Shown: in pieces, positions 1 to 7,161 of the stretch
Numbering within the stretch: position 1 is the stretch's first letter
Layout of the letters: each line of letters starts with the position of its first letter
Assembly: GCA_938008865.1 (NCBI GenBank)
Contig: CALLJA010000308.1
Location: 1-11,999, forward strand
DNA length: 11,999 nt
Direction: 5' to 3'
DNA from: an uncultured Anaerolineales bacterium
GTDB taxonomy: Bacteria; Chloroflexota; Anaerolineae; Anaerolineales; Villigracilaceae
Position numbers and translations under genes: made by a program
Notes under the pieces: generated by a model
Told to the model about the DNA's origin: nothing
The model's database searches: none
The model's input: only the letters and a program-made list of their open reading frames with translations

Positions 1-9
1 GTCAATTAT

Positions 10-39
10 TTCACGCAATCTTTTATCGTAAGGTATAAT
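10..39 (+). promoter_or_regulatory. Putative sigma-70-type promoter for the two-gene unknown operon
   Basis: A perfect TATAAT -10 box lies at 34-39. A weak -35 (TTCACG, 10-15) sits 18 bp upstream. The surrounding 50 bases are AT-rich against a GC-rich background. Transcription would begin near 46, leaving a leader of about 45 nt before the chosen start at 90. The -10 is seen directly; the -35 assignment is uncertain. Confidence 0.5.
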
Positions 40-79
40 TACAGGCCGACACCACGGTGTTGCATCATCGAATCAGCAT

Positions 80-83
80 AAGG
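80..83 (+). promoter_or_regulatory. Shine-Dalgarno AAGG deciding the start at 90
   Basis: AAGG at 80-83 is 6 nt ahead of ATG 90. The longer reading frame could begin at GTG 57, but that lies only about 11 nt after the predicted transcription start and has no purine-rich site before it. ATG 90 is therefore preferred. Confidence 0.5.
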
Positions 84-89
84 CATGTC

Positions 90-1658
90 ATGAGTCCCAA
101 TTCCATGTTCCCCACTGACTACTGGACGACCTTCCAGATCTCCCGACAGGACGTTGAATTTCTACATAACTATTTGTTCGAGCAGGAAGTCCCGCTCACC
201 ACGCGCGAACTCGTGCCCGTCCTGCTGGAGGAGCGCATCCGCATCGAGCGGGCTGCGGCGCAGGCCAAGCGCCAGGCCGCCGGCAAAACCTATTTCCCCA
301 AGGACAGCCACCAGGCGGGCGATGACCTGATCTTTCCCGCGCTGAACTGGCAGAAAGGCACCGTCACCGCCGTCCGCGCCGGGTCGAACCCGGCGGTGGG
401 CGAGTTCCAGGTGGCCTCGGTCGTCATGGAAGACGGCGCTGAGCGCATGTTCGCCTCGGCCCTGGCCGACCACGCGCTGAACTCGACGCCCGCCATCCCA
501 GCGGATGAGCAAGCCGTGGACCTGCCCGCTGTCCTGGCGGAGCATGGCAGCGACCTCGAAAAGAAGGTCGAGGCCGCTTTCCTGGCCGATGACAACCTGG
601 TGCGCATCGCGGGGCGTTGGTTCCCGCGCGCCCTGCTGGTGGACGTCAATATTGGGCATCTCAACCTGGCTGAAGCCGTGCTCGACATGTCGGGCGGCGA
701 ACCGCAGCTCACGTCCGCGCTGTTGAAGGATGTCGAGATGCCTGCGGGTGTCAACCCCAAACTGGCCGAGTTCTCGCTGAACTGGGCCCTGCAGGAGGAT
801 AACCGCTTCGACGAGGTCGGCCCTGCGGGACAAGTGCTGTGGTGCCTGCACCGCCTTGAACCGGAAGGCGTGCGCGAGATTCCCCCGCACCTGCGTTACG
901 AGACCATCGAACACGACCGCGCCACGCTCACCCCGCAGATGTTGTCCCTGGAGACGCAACTGGATGACGAACTTTCGCCCGTTCAGGATGCGCCCGCCCG
1001 CGACAAGGTCACTTCTGTGACGATCAGCCTGATCTACCCGCACCTGCGCGCGGGTACCCTGCCGCTTTCCCAGCGTGCGCGGGCCTTCTTCCCCACCGCC
1101 TACGAATCGCCGCGCGTGCGCTTCACGCTGGTGGATGGCCGTACGGGCGCGCGCATGCCCGCCTGGGTGGTGCGTTCGGGCGGATATGTCCACGGCCTGC
1201 GTGAATGGTACAAGTCGCAGAGCTTGATGCCCGGCAGCCTGGTGGAGGTCAAGCGCGGCGAGAGGCCTGGCGAGGTGATCGTCACCGCCCGCACCCAGCG
1301 CGCCACCAAGGACTGGGTCCGCACCTTGATCGTCGGTGCGGACGGCGGCATGGTCTTTGCCATGCTTAAGCAGCCGATCACCGCCGAGTTCAACGACCGT
1401 ATGGCGATCTACGTGCCCGATTTCAAACTGCTCGACCCGCTGTGGGGAAAACATCGCTCCTTCCAGGACCTGGTGCTCTCGATGATGCGCGAACTGACCA
1501 AGCTGACCCCCCAAGGCCACGTCCATGCGCAGGAGTTGTATGCGGCACTCAACCTGGTGCGGCGCGTACCGCCCGCCCCCATGCTGGCCTTGCTGGCAAG
1601 CAAACCGTTCACCCACGTCGGCGACCTACATTTCCGAATTGATGAGGATGCGGTATGA
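90..1658 (+). CDS. Uncharacterised protein with several winged-helix-like segments
   Basis: This 522-residue protein has no catalytic motif I recognise. It has no signal peptide or membrane segment. The N-terminal part (about 21-54) is helical with an EVPLTTRELVPVLLEERI pattern like a winged-helix opening. Next comes a beta-rich stretch (about 80-125) around the LIFPALNW and VGEFQV motifs. A second helical segment (about 192-247, LNLAEAVLDMSGG) also looks winged-helix-like. Residues 334-401 (VHGLREWYKSQSLMPGS then EVKRGERPGEVIV) look like a beta-barrel of the B3/AbrB sort, and residues 455-519 could be a further winged helix. A nucleic-acid-binding role is inferred from these patterns only. 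The gene overlaps the next by 4 nt (ATGA), so the two are coupled. Similar proteins are, as far as I recall, hypothetical proteins of Anaerolineae. GTG 57 is an alternative start adding 11 residues. Confidence 0.8.
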   Translation: MSPNSMFPTDYWTTFQISRQDVEFLHNYLFEQEVPLTTRELVPVLLEERIRIERAAAQAKRQAAGKTYFPKDSHQAGDDLIFPALNWQKGTVTAVRAGSNPAVGEFQVASVVMEDGAERMFASALADHALNSTPAIPADEQAVDLPAVLAEHGSDLEKKVEAAFLADDNLVRIAGRWFPRALLVDVNIGHLNLAEAVLDMSGGEPQLTSALLKDVEMPAGVNPKLAEFSLNWALQEDNRFDEVGPAGQVLWCLHRLEPEGVREIPPHLRYETIEHDRATLTPQMLSLETQLDDELSPVQDAPARDKVTSVTISLIYPHLRAGTLPLSQRARAFFPTAYESPRVRFTLVDGRTGARMPAWVVRSGGYVHGLREWYKSQSLMPGSLVEVKRGERPGEVIVTARTQRATKDWVRTLIVGADGGMVFAMLKQPITAEFNDRMAIYVPDFKLLDPLWGKHRSFQDLVLSMMRELTKLTPQGHVHAQELYAALNLVRRVPPAPMLALLASKPFTHVGDLHFRIDEDAV

Positions 1659-2089
1659 TGACCGAACTCAAACGTCCCAGCCTGCTCAAGCCTACTGTCC
1701 AGACTCCCTTTCACATCGACTTTCAGTGGTGGAAGCAGAACGAGCGCGACTGGCACGTCTTCCTGCGTTCCCTGCTGTGCCCCGAGCACCAGGCAGCCTT
1801 CGCCAATTATGAGGAAGGCCAGTTGATCGATTGGGTCGACCCCGTCAGCGCCGAGGTCAAATCGGTGGACGGTATCGAGCACGCGCTGATGAGTCACTGC
1901 GCCCTGCAGCCCGATTTCGTCAACGAACGCACGGCGCTGGTCGAGGCGGTCTTCCGCCTGTTCCTGGTGAACGGAAATTCGCCCATGTCGGCTGAGGACC
2001 TTTCTGCGCGCCTGCACCGTCCCGCCGATACCATCCTGCGCACGCTGGCCGGGCCGCGCGTCTATCGCGGCCTGAGACCCAGGCAGTAA
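1655..2089 (+). CDS. Uncharacterised small protein, translationally coupled partner
   Basis: This is a 144-residue soluble protein of unknown function. Its ATG lies inside the stop region of the preceding gene (ATGA overlap), with GAGG at 1644-1647 7 nt upstream. A second in-phase ATG at 1658 is possible. The N-terminal half is rich in aromatic residues (FHIDFQWWKQ, DWHVFLRSLLCP). The C-terminal part (about 113-144, SAEDLSARLHRPADTILRTL then VYRGLRP) reads as a helix-turn-helix followed by a short basic tail, suggesting nucleic acid binding. The overlap and shared promoter argue that it works with the larger protein before it, perhaps as a complex. Function is not recognised. Confidence 0.75.
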   Translation: MMTELKRPSLLKPTVQTPFHIDFQWWKQNERDWHVFLRSLLCPEHQAAFANYEEGQLIDWVDPVSAEVKSVDGIEHALMSHCALQPDFVNERTALVEAVFRLFLVNGNSPMSAEDLSARLHRPADTILRTLAGPRVYRGLRPRQ

Positions 2090-2101
2090 GATTCACACTC
2101 C

Positions 2102-2117
2102 CCGCCGCGGACGGCGG
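2102..2117 (+). other. Short GC hairpin between the unknown operon and the tRNA
   Basis: CCGCCG (2102-2107) pairs perfectly with CGGCGG (2112-2117) around a CGGA loop. No T-tract follows, so it is not a standard intrinsic terminator. It may mark a 3' end or a processing point ahead of the tRNA, or be chance in GC-rich DNA. Confidence 0.25.
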
Positions 2118-2131
2118 CGGAAGCGGTAATG

Positions 2132-2204
2132 GCCCCCGTAGCTCAATGGACAGAGCACCAGCCTTCTAAGCTGTAGGTTACAGGTTCGAGCCCTGTCGGG
2201 GGCG
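2132..2204 (+). tRNA. tRNA-Arg (anticodon TCT)
   Basis: A full cloverleaf can be drawn. The acceptor stem GCCCCCG (2132-2138) pairs with CGGGGGC (2197-2203), followed by discriminator G2204. The D-stem is GCTC/GAGC. The anticodon loop CTTCTAA (2163-2169) carries TCT at 2165-2167, decoding AGA. The T-stem ACAGG/CCTGT is perfect around TTCGAGC. The anticodon stem has one C-U mismatch at its outermost pair (2158-2174). CCA is not encoded. No clear promoter is visible just upstream, so it may be processed from the preceding transcript or read through into tpx. Confidence 0.97.
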
Positions 2205-2250
2205 CTCTCGCAGCGATCATCAAAAAATACAGGTAAAAGGAGAAACTCAT

Positions 2251-2781
2251 ATGGCCGTCGTGGAACGCAAGGGATTGATCAAATTCGCTGGCATGGACCA
2301 GACCATCGTCGGGGAAGACATCCAGGCGGGGCGCAAGGCTCCCAACTTCACCATCCAAAAAAATGACTGGACCGTCAGCAAAGGTCTCAAGGAAACCAAG
2401 CGCAAGGTGCGCATCATCCTTTCGCTGCCCTCGCTCGACACCGCCGTGTGCGACCGCGAGACGCGCCGCTTCAATGAAGAAGCCTCCAAACTGGGCAAGG
2501 GCATTGCCGTGCTGGTGGTCAGCATGGACCTGCCCGTGGCTCAGAAGCGCTGGTGCGGCGCGGCGGGCGTCGAGAACGTCATCACCGTCTCGGATACCCT
2601 CAAGGCCGATTTCGGCAAGAAATATGGCACGCTGATGAAGGAAGTCCGCCTCCTGCGCCGCGCCGTGTTCGTGGTCGACAGGAAGGGCATCGTGACCTAT
2701 GCGGCCTACATGCCGACCAACGGCGACGAGCCGAACTACGAAGAAGTGCTTGCGGCCGCCCGCGCGGCCCTCGGCAAGTAG
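2251..2781 (+). CDS. tpx: Thiol peroxidase Tpx (atypical 2-Cys peroxiredoxin)
   Basis: Tpx reduces hydrogen peroxide and alkyl hydroperoxides in the cytoplasm using thioredoxin. The 176-residue length suits the family (E. coli Tpx 168). The signature SLPSLDTAVCDRETRRFN spans about 58-75, with peroxidatic Cys67 and Thr64 in place. The resolving cysteine is Cys102 in RWCGAAG, matching the Tpx position in helix alpha-3. The opening residues (KGLIKFAG then VGEDIQAGRKAPNF) are also typical. A strong site (AAAGGAGA, about 2236-2243) precedes ATG 2251. It lies 46 nt after the tRNA and 40 nt before hsp20, as first gene of a likely stress operon. No separate promoter is evident in the 46-nt gap. Confidence 0.95.
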   Translation: MAVVERKGLIKFAGMDQTIVGEDIQAGRKAPNFTIQKNDWTVSKGLKETKRKVRIILSLPSLDTAVCDRETRRFNEEASKLGKGIAVLVVSMDLPVAQKRWCGAAGVENVITVSDTLKADFGKKYGTLMKEVRLLRRAVFVVDRKGIVTYAAYMPTNGDEPNYEEVLAAARAALGK

Positions 2782-2786
2782 CCATT

Positions 2787-2807
2787 CGGGCGGGCAGGCC
2801 CCGCCCG
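2787..2807 (+). other. Intercistronic hairpin just before the hsp20 ribosome binding site
   Basis: CGGGCGGG (2787-2794) pairs perfectly over 8 bp with CCCGCCCG (2800-2807) around a 5-nt loop. The stem ends one nucleotide before the AGGAGG site at 2809-2814. No T-run follows, so termination is unlikely. Stabilising the tpx mRNA end or tuning hsp20 translation is possible; both roles are inference. Confidence 0.45.
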
Positions 2808-2821
2808 CAGGAGGCAGTCTT

Positions 2822-3220
2822 ATGCCCACGGTTGTCCGCAAATCCACGCTTTCGCTGATGGAAACCCGCCGCGAGGTGCTGCACGCCATCAGCTGGCAGG
2901 TGTATTCCAGTATTTGGAGTCCGCCCACCGACATGTTCGAGACCGAGGACGACCTGGTCGTCCGTGTGGAGGTGGCGGGTATGAAGGATGAGGATTTCGA
3001 GGTGGTCCTCGAAAAGGACATCCTCACCATCAGCGGTGTGCGCGCCGACCTGCCCGACCGCCGCGCCTATCACCAGATGGAGATTCGCTTCGGCAAATTT
3101 GCCACCTCGGTATCTCTGCCTGCCCCGATCGATTCGGACTCCGCCCGCGCGGAATACAAGGACGGTTTTCTGACCGTCAGCCTGCCCAAAGCAAGACCAA
3201 ACCAGATCAAGGTGGATTAA
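2822..3220 (+). CDS. Hsp20-family small heat-shock protein
   Basis: This is an ATP-independent holdase that keeps unfolding proteins soluble for later refolding or degradation. It has 132 residues. A short N-terminal arm (1-32) leads into an alpha-crystallin domain (about 33-122): DMFETEDDLVVRVEVAG, then DILTISGVRA, and the signature EYKDGFLTVSLPK near its end. The C-terminus ends NQIKVD, giving an I-x-V version of the I-x-I anchor used in oligomer assembly. The start at 2822 is set by a strong AGGAGG at 2809-2814, spaced 7 nt; the frame is open farther upstream but overlaps tpx. It lies 40 nt after tpx and 4 nt before lon, so it is almost surely cotranscribed with lon. Confidence 0.93.
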   Translation: MPTVVRKSTLSLMETRREVLHAISWQVYSSIWSPPTDMFETEDDLVVRVEVAGMKDEDFEVVLEKDILTISGVRADLPDRRAYHQMEIRFGKFATSVSLPAPIDSDSARAEYKDGFLTVSLPKARPNQIKVD

Positions 3221-3224
3221 CTTC

Positions 3225-5885
3225 ATGCCTGCAACCCGCTGGCAATCCAGTCTAGGCGATCTCTTTCAGTGGATCGGCGAGTCGGACGACGAGCTGCTCT
3301 CGATGCTCATGCCGTCCATGTTCTCGCGCTTCCAGAAGAAGGAGGCCGATCCCGCCGTCTCTGAACCCGAGGAACCCCAGGCGGTGTCCAAATACCCCGA
3401 CGTGCTGCCGATCCTGCCGCTGCGCGGGGTGGTCGTCTATCCCCAGACCGCCGTCCCGCTGACGGTGGGCCAGCCGCGCTCGATCAAACTGGTGGACGAC
3501 GTCGTTGCGGGCGATAAACTCGTCGGCCTGGTGGCGTCTGTCAACCCCGAGTTGGAAACGCCAGGCCCGCACGACCTGTACCGCGTCGGCACCATCGCCA
3601 CCGTCCACCGCCTGCTGCGCGCCCCCGATGGGACCGTGCGCCTGCTGGTGCAGGGTATGGAGCGTTTCCGCCTGGGCGATTTCGTCGAGGAGGAGCCGTA
3701 CCTCAAGGCGCGCATCGAACTCGCGCCCGAGAGCATCGAAGCGGGCATCGAGTTGGACGCGCTGGCGCGCAACGCCCGCGAGCAGTTCCAGCAGATCACG
3801 CAGATGATCCCCTCCTTCCCCGAGGAACTGGCGGCTTCGATCCTCTCGGTCGAAGACGCCCTGCCGACGGCCTACACCATCGCCAACTTCCAGCGCATCG
3901 ACCTGAAGGACGCGCAGGAGATCCTCGAGATCGATTCGGTCACCGAGAAACTCAAGAAACTGATCGGCCTGCTGGTGCGCGAGGCCGAGGTGCTGACCAT
4001 CGGCCAGAAGATCCAGAACGAGGCGCGCGGCGAGATCGAAAAGGTGCAGCGCGATTACTTCCTGCGCGAGCAGATGAAGGCCATCCAGAAGGAACTCGGC
4101 GAAAAGGACGAACAAGCCGCCGAGACCGAGGATTTCCGCAAGAAGATCGAAGACTCGAAGATGCCCGAGGAGGCCGACAAGCAGGCCCGCCGCGAACTGG
4201 ACAGGCTCTCGCGCCTGCCGACCGCCGCCGCCGAATACGGCGTCATCCGCACCTATCTCGACTGGCTGACGAGCCTGCCGTGGTCCAAGACCACCCCCGA
4301 CAACCTGGACATTGCCCACGCCCGCGCGATCCTCGATAAGGACCACTACGGGCTGGAAGACGTGAAGGAACGCATCCTCGAATTCCTGGCCATCCGCAAA
4401 CTGCGCCTGGACCGTAAGGACGAGGCCAGGACGGAATCCGAGGACGCCATCCGCCGCGAGCGCGAGGGCGTGATCCTGTGCTTCGTGGGGCCGCCCGGCG
4501 TGGGCAAGACCTCGCTCGGCCAGTCCATTGCGCGCGCCATGGAGCGCAAGTTCATCCGCGTTTCGCTGGGCGGCGTGCGTGACGAGGCCGAGATCCGCGG
4601 GCACCGCCGCACCTATATCGGCGCCATGCCCGGGCGCATCCTGCAGGCCCTGCGCCGCGTGGAGACGCGCAACCCGGTCTTCATGCTCGATGAGGTGGAC
4701 AAACTGACCGCCGACTTCCACGGCGACCCCGCCTCGGCCCTGCTCGAAGTGCTCGACCCCGAACAAAACAGCGAATTCCGCGATAACTATCTCGAAGTGC
4801 CCTTCGATCTCTCGCAGGTCTTCTTCATCACAACCGCCAACACGCTCGAGACCATCCCCGGTCCGCTGCGCGACCGCATGGAGATCATCTTCCTCTCGGG
4901 CTACACCGAGAGCGAAAAGACCGCCATCGCCAAGGGCTACCTCATCCCGCGCCAGATCCGCGAGAACAGCCTGCACGACGACGAGGTGACCTTCCAGGAA
5001 CCGTCGCTGCAGAAGATCATCCGCGAATATACGCGCGAGGCGGGCGTGCGCAGCCTGGAGCGCCGCATCGGCGCCATCTGCCGCAAGGTGGGCACGCGCA
5101 TCGCCGAGGGCAAGGGCGGCAGGTTCGAGGTCACGCCCGAACTGGTGGAGGAATTCCTCGACCACCCGCTCTACCTCGGTCCCGAGGAATTGAACCAACG
5201 CACCTCCATGCCCGGCGTGGTGCCCGGCCTGGCGTGGACCGCCTTTGGCGGCGACATCCTCTACATCGAAGCCACCAATATGCCGGGCGGGCGCGGATTC
5301 CAGATCACGGGTTCGCTGGGCAACGTGATGCAAGAGTCGGCGCGCGCGGCGCTCTCTTACGTGCGCTCGCGGGCTGAGTCGCTGGGCATCGCCCCGGCCT
5401 TCTTCGATAAGAATGACATCCACATGCATGTGCCCGCGGGCGCGCAGCCCAAGGACGGTCCCTCGGCGGGCGTGACCATGGCCACCTCGCTGGTCTCGCT
5501 CATCTCGGGCCGCAAGGTCAAGCCGCACGTGGGCATGACGGGCGAGATCACGCTGCGGGGTCAGGTCCTGCCGATCGGCGGCGTCAAGGAAAAGGTCCTG
5601 GCCGCGCACCGCAACGGGCTGAAGACCGTCATCCTGCCCAAGCGTAACGAACAAGACCTGGAAGACGTGACCGCCGAAGTCCGCGACGCGATGAAGTTCG
5701 TGCTGGTGGATACCGTGGACGACGTGCTGAACGCCGCGCTGGAGGCTCCCGCGCCCGTCCCCGCGGCGCAGGAAGATAAACCCAAACCCAGGACCAAACC
5801 CGCTGGAAAAAAGCCAGCAGCAAAATCCAAACCTGCCAAGACGAGGGCGAAACAGAATGCCAAAAGTACTGCTGGCCGAAGATGA
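3225..5885 (+). CDS. lon: ATP-dependent protease Lon, with extended N-terminus and Lys-rich tail
   Basis: Lon unfolds and degrades damaged and regulatory proteins in the cytoplasm. It has 886 residues against 784 in E. coli. The substrate-binding N-domain runs from about residue 58 (LPILPLRGVVVYP) to 250, followed by a helical linker. The AAA+ module has Walker A GPPGVGKT at 422-429 and Walker B FMLDEVDK with D489/E490. The S16 protease domain has catalytic Ser747 in PKDGPSAGV and Lys790 in GGVKEKVL, 43 residues apart as in E. coli (S679/K722). Two additions are unusual: about 57 residues before the N-domain, and a 46-residue tail (841-886) with 10 Lys and 4 Arg plus many Ala and Pro. AAGGTGG at 3209-3215 supports ATG 3225. 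The 3' end overlaps the receiver gene by 29 nt. Confidence 0.98.
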   Translation: MPATRWQSSLGDLFQWIGESDDELLSMLMPSMFSRFQKKEADPAVSEPEEPQAVSKYPDVLPILPLRGVVVYPQTAVPLTVGQPRSIKLVDDVVAGDKLVGLVASVNPELETPGPHDLYRVGTIATVHRLLRAPDGTVRLLVQGMERFRLGDFVEEEPYLKARIELAPESIEAGIELDALARNAREQFQQITQMIPSFPEELAASILSVEDALPTAYTIANFQRIDLKDAQEILEIDSVTEKLKKLIGLLVREAEVLTIGQKIQNEARGEIEKVQRDYFLREQMKAIQKELGEKDEQAAETEDFRKKIEDSKMPEEADKQARRELDRLSRLPTAAAEYGVIRTYLDWLTSLPWSKTTPDNLDIAHARAILDKDHYGLEDVKERILEFLAIRKLRLDRKDEARTESEDAIRREREGVILCFVGPPGVGKTSLGQSIARAMERKFIRVSLGGVRDEAEIRGHRRTYIGAMPGRILQALRRVETRNPVFMLDEVDKLTADFHGDPASALLEVLDPEQNSEFRDNYLEVPFDLSQVFFITTANTLETIPGPLRDRMEIIFLSGYTESEKTAIAKGYLIPRQIRENSLHDDEVTFQEPSLQKIIREYTREAGVRSLERRIGAICRKVGTRIAEGKGGRFEVTPELVEEFLDHPLYLGPEELNQRTSMPGVVPGLAWTAFGGDILYIEATNMPGGRGFQITGSLGNVMQESARAALSYVRSRAESLGIAPAFFDKNDIHMHVPAGAQPKDGPSAGVTMATSLVSLISGRKVKPHVGMTGEITLRGQVLPIGGVKEKVLAAHRNGLKTVILPKRNEQDLEDVTAEVRDAMKFVLVDTVDDVLNAALEAPAPVPAAQEDKPKPRTKPAGKKPAAKSKPAKTRAKQNAKSTAGRR

Positions 5886-6216
5886 CACCATCATGGTGTC
5901 GCTGCTCAAGACGCTTCTGAAGATGGAAGGCTACACGGTCGTGGCGGTGGACGCGGATGCCGACGTCCCCGCCGCCGTCCGCGCCGAAGCCCCCGACCTG
6001 CTCCTGCTGGACGTGCACCTCTCGCGCCAGGACGGCCTGGCCATCCTCGACCAGTTGCGCGCCGAAGCCGATACCCGCTTGCTGGCCGTGGTGATGTCTT
6101 CGGGCATGAACCTGCGCGAGGAATGTCTCAGGCGCGGGGCGAGCGAATTCCTGCTCAAGCCCTACATGCCCGATGACCTGGTCTCCACGCTCAGGAAGGT
6201 GCTGAACCCCGCGTGA
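5857..6216 (+). CDS. Stand-alone CheY-like response regulator receiver
   Basis: This is a single receiver domain of 119 residues with no output domain, probably acting by protein contact after phosphorylation. The acidic pair D9/D10 lies in VLLAEDD. The phospho-acceptor is Asp52 in LLLLDVHL, the switch Ser81/82 is in VVMSSG, and Lys101 with cis-Pro102 is in LLKPYMP, so all key residues are present. No histidine kinase is in the window; its partner is unknown. The gene begins inside lon (29-nt overlap, +1 frame relative to lon) with GAGGG at 5843-5847 as a possible ribosome site. It ends overlapping the GNAT gene by 4 nt. Tight coupling to lon suggests shared expression, though a functional link to proteolysis is only inferred. 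Confidence 0.93.
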   Translation: MPKVLLAEDDTIMVSLLKTLLKMEGYTVVAVDADADVPAAVRAEAPDLLLLDVHLSRQDGLAILDQLRAEADTRLLAVVMSSGMNLREECLRRGASEFLLKPYMPDDLVSTLRKVLNPA

Positions 6217-6644
6217 CCCCTGTTTCCATCCGACCCTACCGCCACCCGCACGATTACCCCGCGGTCCGCGCCCTGTGGGAAAGCATGGAAAAGGGCGTGA
6301 ACGTGGGCCGTTCCGACAGCCCCGACGAGATCGCCAAAAAAGCCGCCCGCGACCCCGACCTGTTCCTGCTGGCCGAAGCCGATGGCCTCATCGTCGGTTC
6401 GATCATCGGCGGCTTCGATGGGCGGCGCGGGATGCTCTATCACCTGGCGGTGCGGCGTGAATTCCGCAGGCAGGGCATCGCCGCCCAACTGATGGACGAA
6501 GCCGAATCCCGCCTGCGCGCCAAAGGCTGCCTCAAGTGTTACCTGCTGGTCATGCAGGGCAACGACGAGGCCGCGCATTTTTACGAGCAGCGCGGCTGGA
6601 ACGAGATGAAGACCGTGCGCCTGTTCGGCAAGGAAATCTCCTGA
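6213..6644 (+). CDS. GNAT-family N-acetyltransferase (YpeA-like)
   Basis: This 143-residue acetyl-CoA-dependent transferase resembles the YpeA group, whose substrate is not firmly known. It starts SIRPYRHPHDYPAVRALWE, with DPDLFLLAEADG and VGSIIGGFDGRRG forming the central strands. Motif A, LAVRREFRRQGIAAQLM (78-94), carries the R-x-x-G-x-A acetyl-CoA pyrophosphate loop (85-90). Motif B, NDEAAHFYEQRGW, includes Tyr124, the usual general acid. The start is GTG at 6213, overlapping the receiver stop as GTGA. AGGAAGG (6193-6199) is 13 nt away, a long spacing consistent with translational coupling. It overlaps mog by 1 nt. The acetylated target could be a small molecule or a protein; nothing here decides. 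Confidence 0.9.
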   Translation: MTPVSIRPYRHPHDYPAVRALWESMEKGVNVGRSDSPDEIAKKAARDPDLFLLAEADGLIVGSIIGGFDGRRGMLYHLAVRREFRRQGIAAQLMDEAESRLRAKGCLKCYLLVMQGNDEAAHFYEQRGWNEMKTVRLFGKEIS

Positions 6645-7129
6645 TGGCAATCCGCTTTGGAATCCTGACCGCCTCCGACCGCTCCGCGCGCGGCGAGCGC
6701 CCCGACGCCTCGGGCCCCGCCCTGGCGGAGCGAGTCCGCGCCGAGGGCTGGTCGGTGGTCCAGACGGCCATCCTGCCCGACGACCGTTCCGCGCTGGCCG
6801 AGACGCTGCGCCAGTGGGCCGACAGCGGCAGCCTGGACGTGATCCTGGTCACAGGCGGGACGGGCTTCGCCCCGCGCGATGTGACCCCCGAGGCCACCCG
6901 CGACGTGATCGAGAAAGAAGCGCCCGGCCTGGCCGAAGCCATGCGCGCCGCCAGCCTGCACATCACCCCGCACGCCATGCTCTCGCGCCTCGCAGCGGGC
7001 ATCCGCGGACGGACGCTGATCCTCGACCTGCCCGGCAGCCCCAAAGGCGCGCTCGAAAATTTGCAGGTCGTGCTGCCCGTGCTCGAACACGCCGTCCACC
7101 TGCTGCGCGACGAGGACGCGGGGCATTAG
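6644..7129 (+). CDS. mog: Molybdopterin adenylyltransferase MogA
   Basis: MogA adenylylates molybdopterin, the step that prepares it for molybdate insertion by MoeA in molybdenum cofactor synthesis. The protein has 161 residues and a single MoCF domain. It shows GILTASDRSARGERPDASG at 6-24, a D46/D47 pair, TGGTG at 70-74, RDVTPEAT at 78-85, and LPGSPKGA at 129-136, all hallmarks of the MogA/MoaB family. The start is ATG 6644 in a TGATG overlap with the GNAT gene, with AGGA at 6631-6634. No other cofactor genes are in the window, so placement at the end of this operon gives no pathway context. A MoaB assignment is possible, since the two share these motifs. Confidence 0.9.
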   Translation: MAIRFGILTASDRSARGERPDASGPALAERVRAEGWSVVQTAILPDDRSALAETLRQWADSGSLDVILVTGGTGFAPRDVTPEATRDVIEKEAPGLAEAMRAASLHITPHAMLSRLAAGIRGRTLILDLPGSPKGALENLQVVLPVLEHAVHLLRDEDAGH

Positions 7130-7131
7130 CC

Positions 7132-7161
7132 TTGCCTTCCCTGCTAACCTTGGGCTATAAT
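7132..7161 (+). promoter_or_regulatory. Putative sigma-70-type promoter of efp
   Basis: A perfect TATAAT lies at 7156-7161, with TTGCCT at 7132-7137 as a -35 box, 18 bp apart. It begins 2 nt after the mog stop codon and would give a leader of about 35 nt for efp. It is the best promoter in the window and matches the -10 at 34-39. Confidence 0.6.

Noticed and set aside
162..1616. A 484-codon open frame on the - strand opposite the first gene
   Set aside because: Composition is again His/Arg/Gly-rich with no motif. The + strand frame has a promoter, a ribosome site and coupling to the next gene.
2205..2250. Search for a separate promoter for tpx after the tRNA
   Set aside because: The gap is A-rich near the ribosome site but holds no believable -10/-35 pair; tpx may be read through from upstream.
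2143..3030. A 295-codon - strand frame whose start reads through the tRNA
   Set aside because: Its end contains the PPTGLEPVTYSL-type string that is the familiar false translation of the reverse of a tRNA gene; the rest is antisense to tpx and hsp20.
3252..5909. An 885-codon open frame on the - strand opposite lon
   Set aside because: It mirrors lon almost exactly, shows Arg/His/Gly/Gln/Leu-biased composition typical of antisense frames in GC-rich genes, and has no recognisable domain. The + strand Lon is certain.
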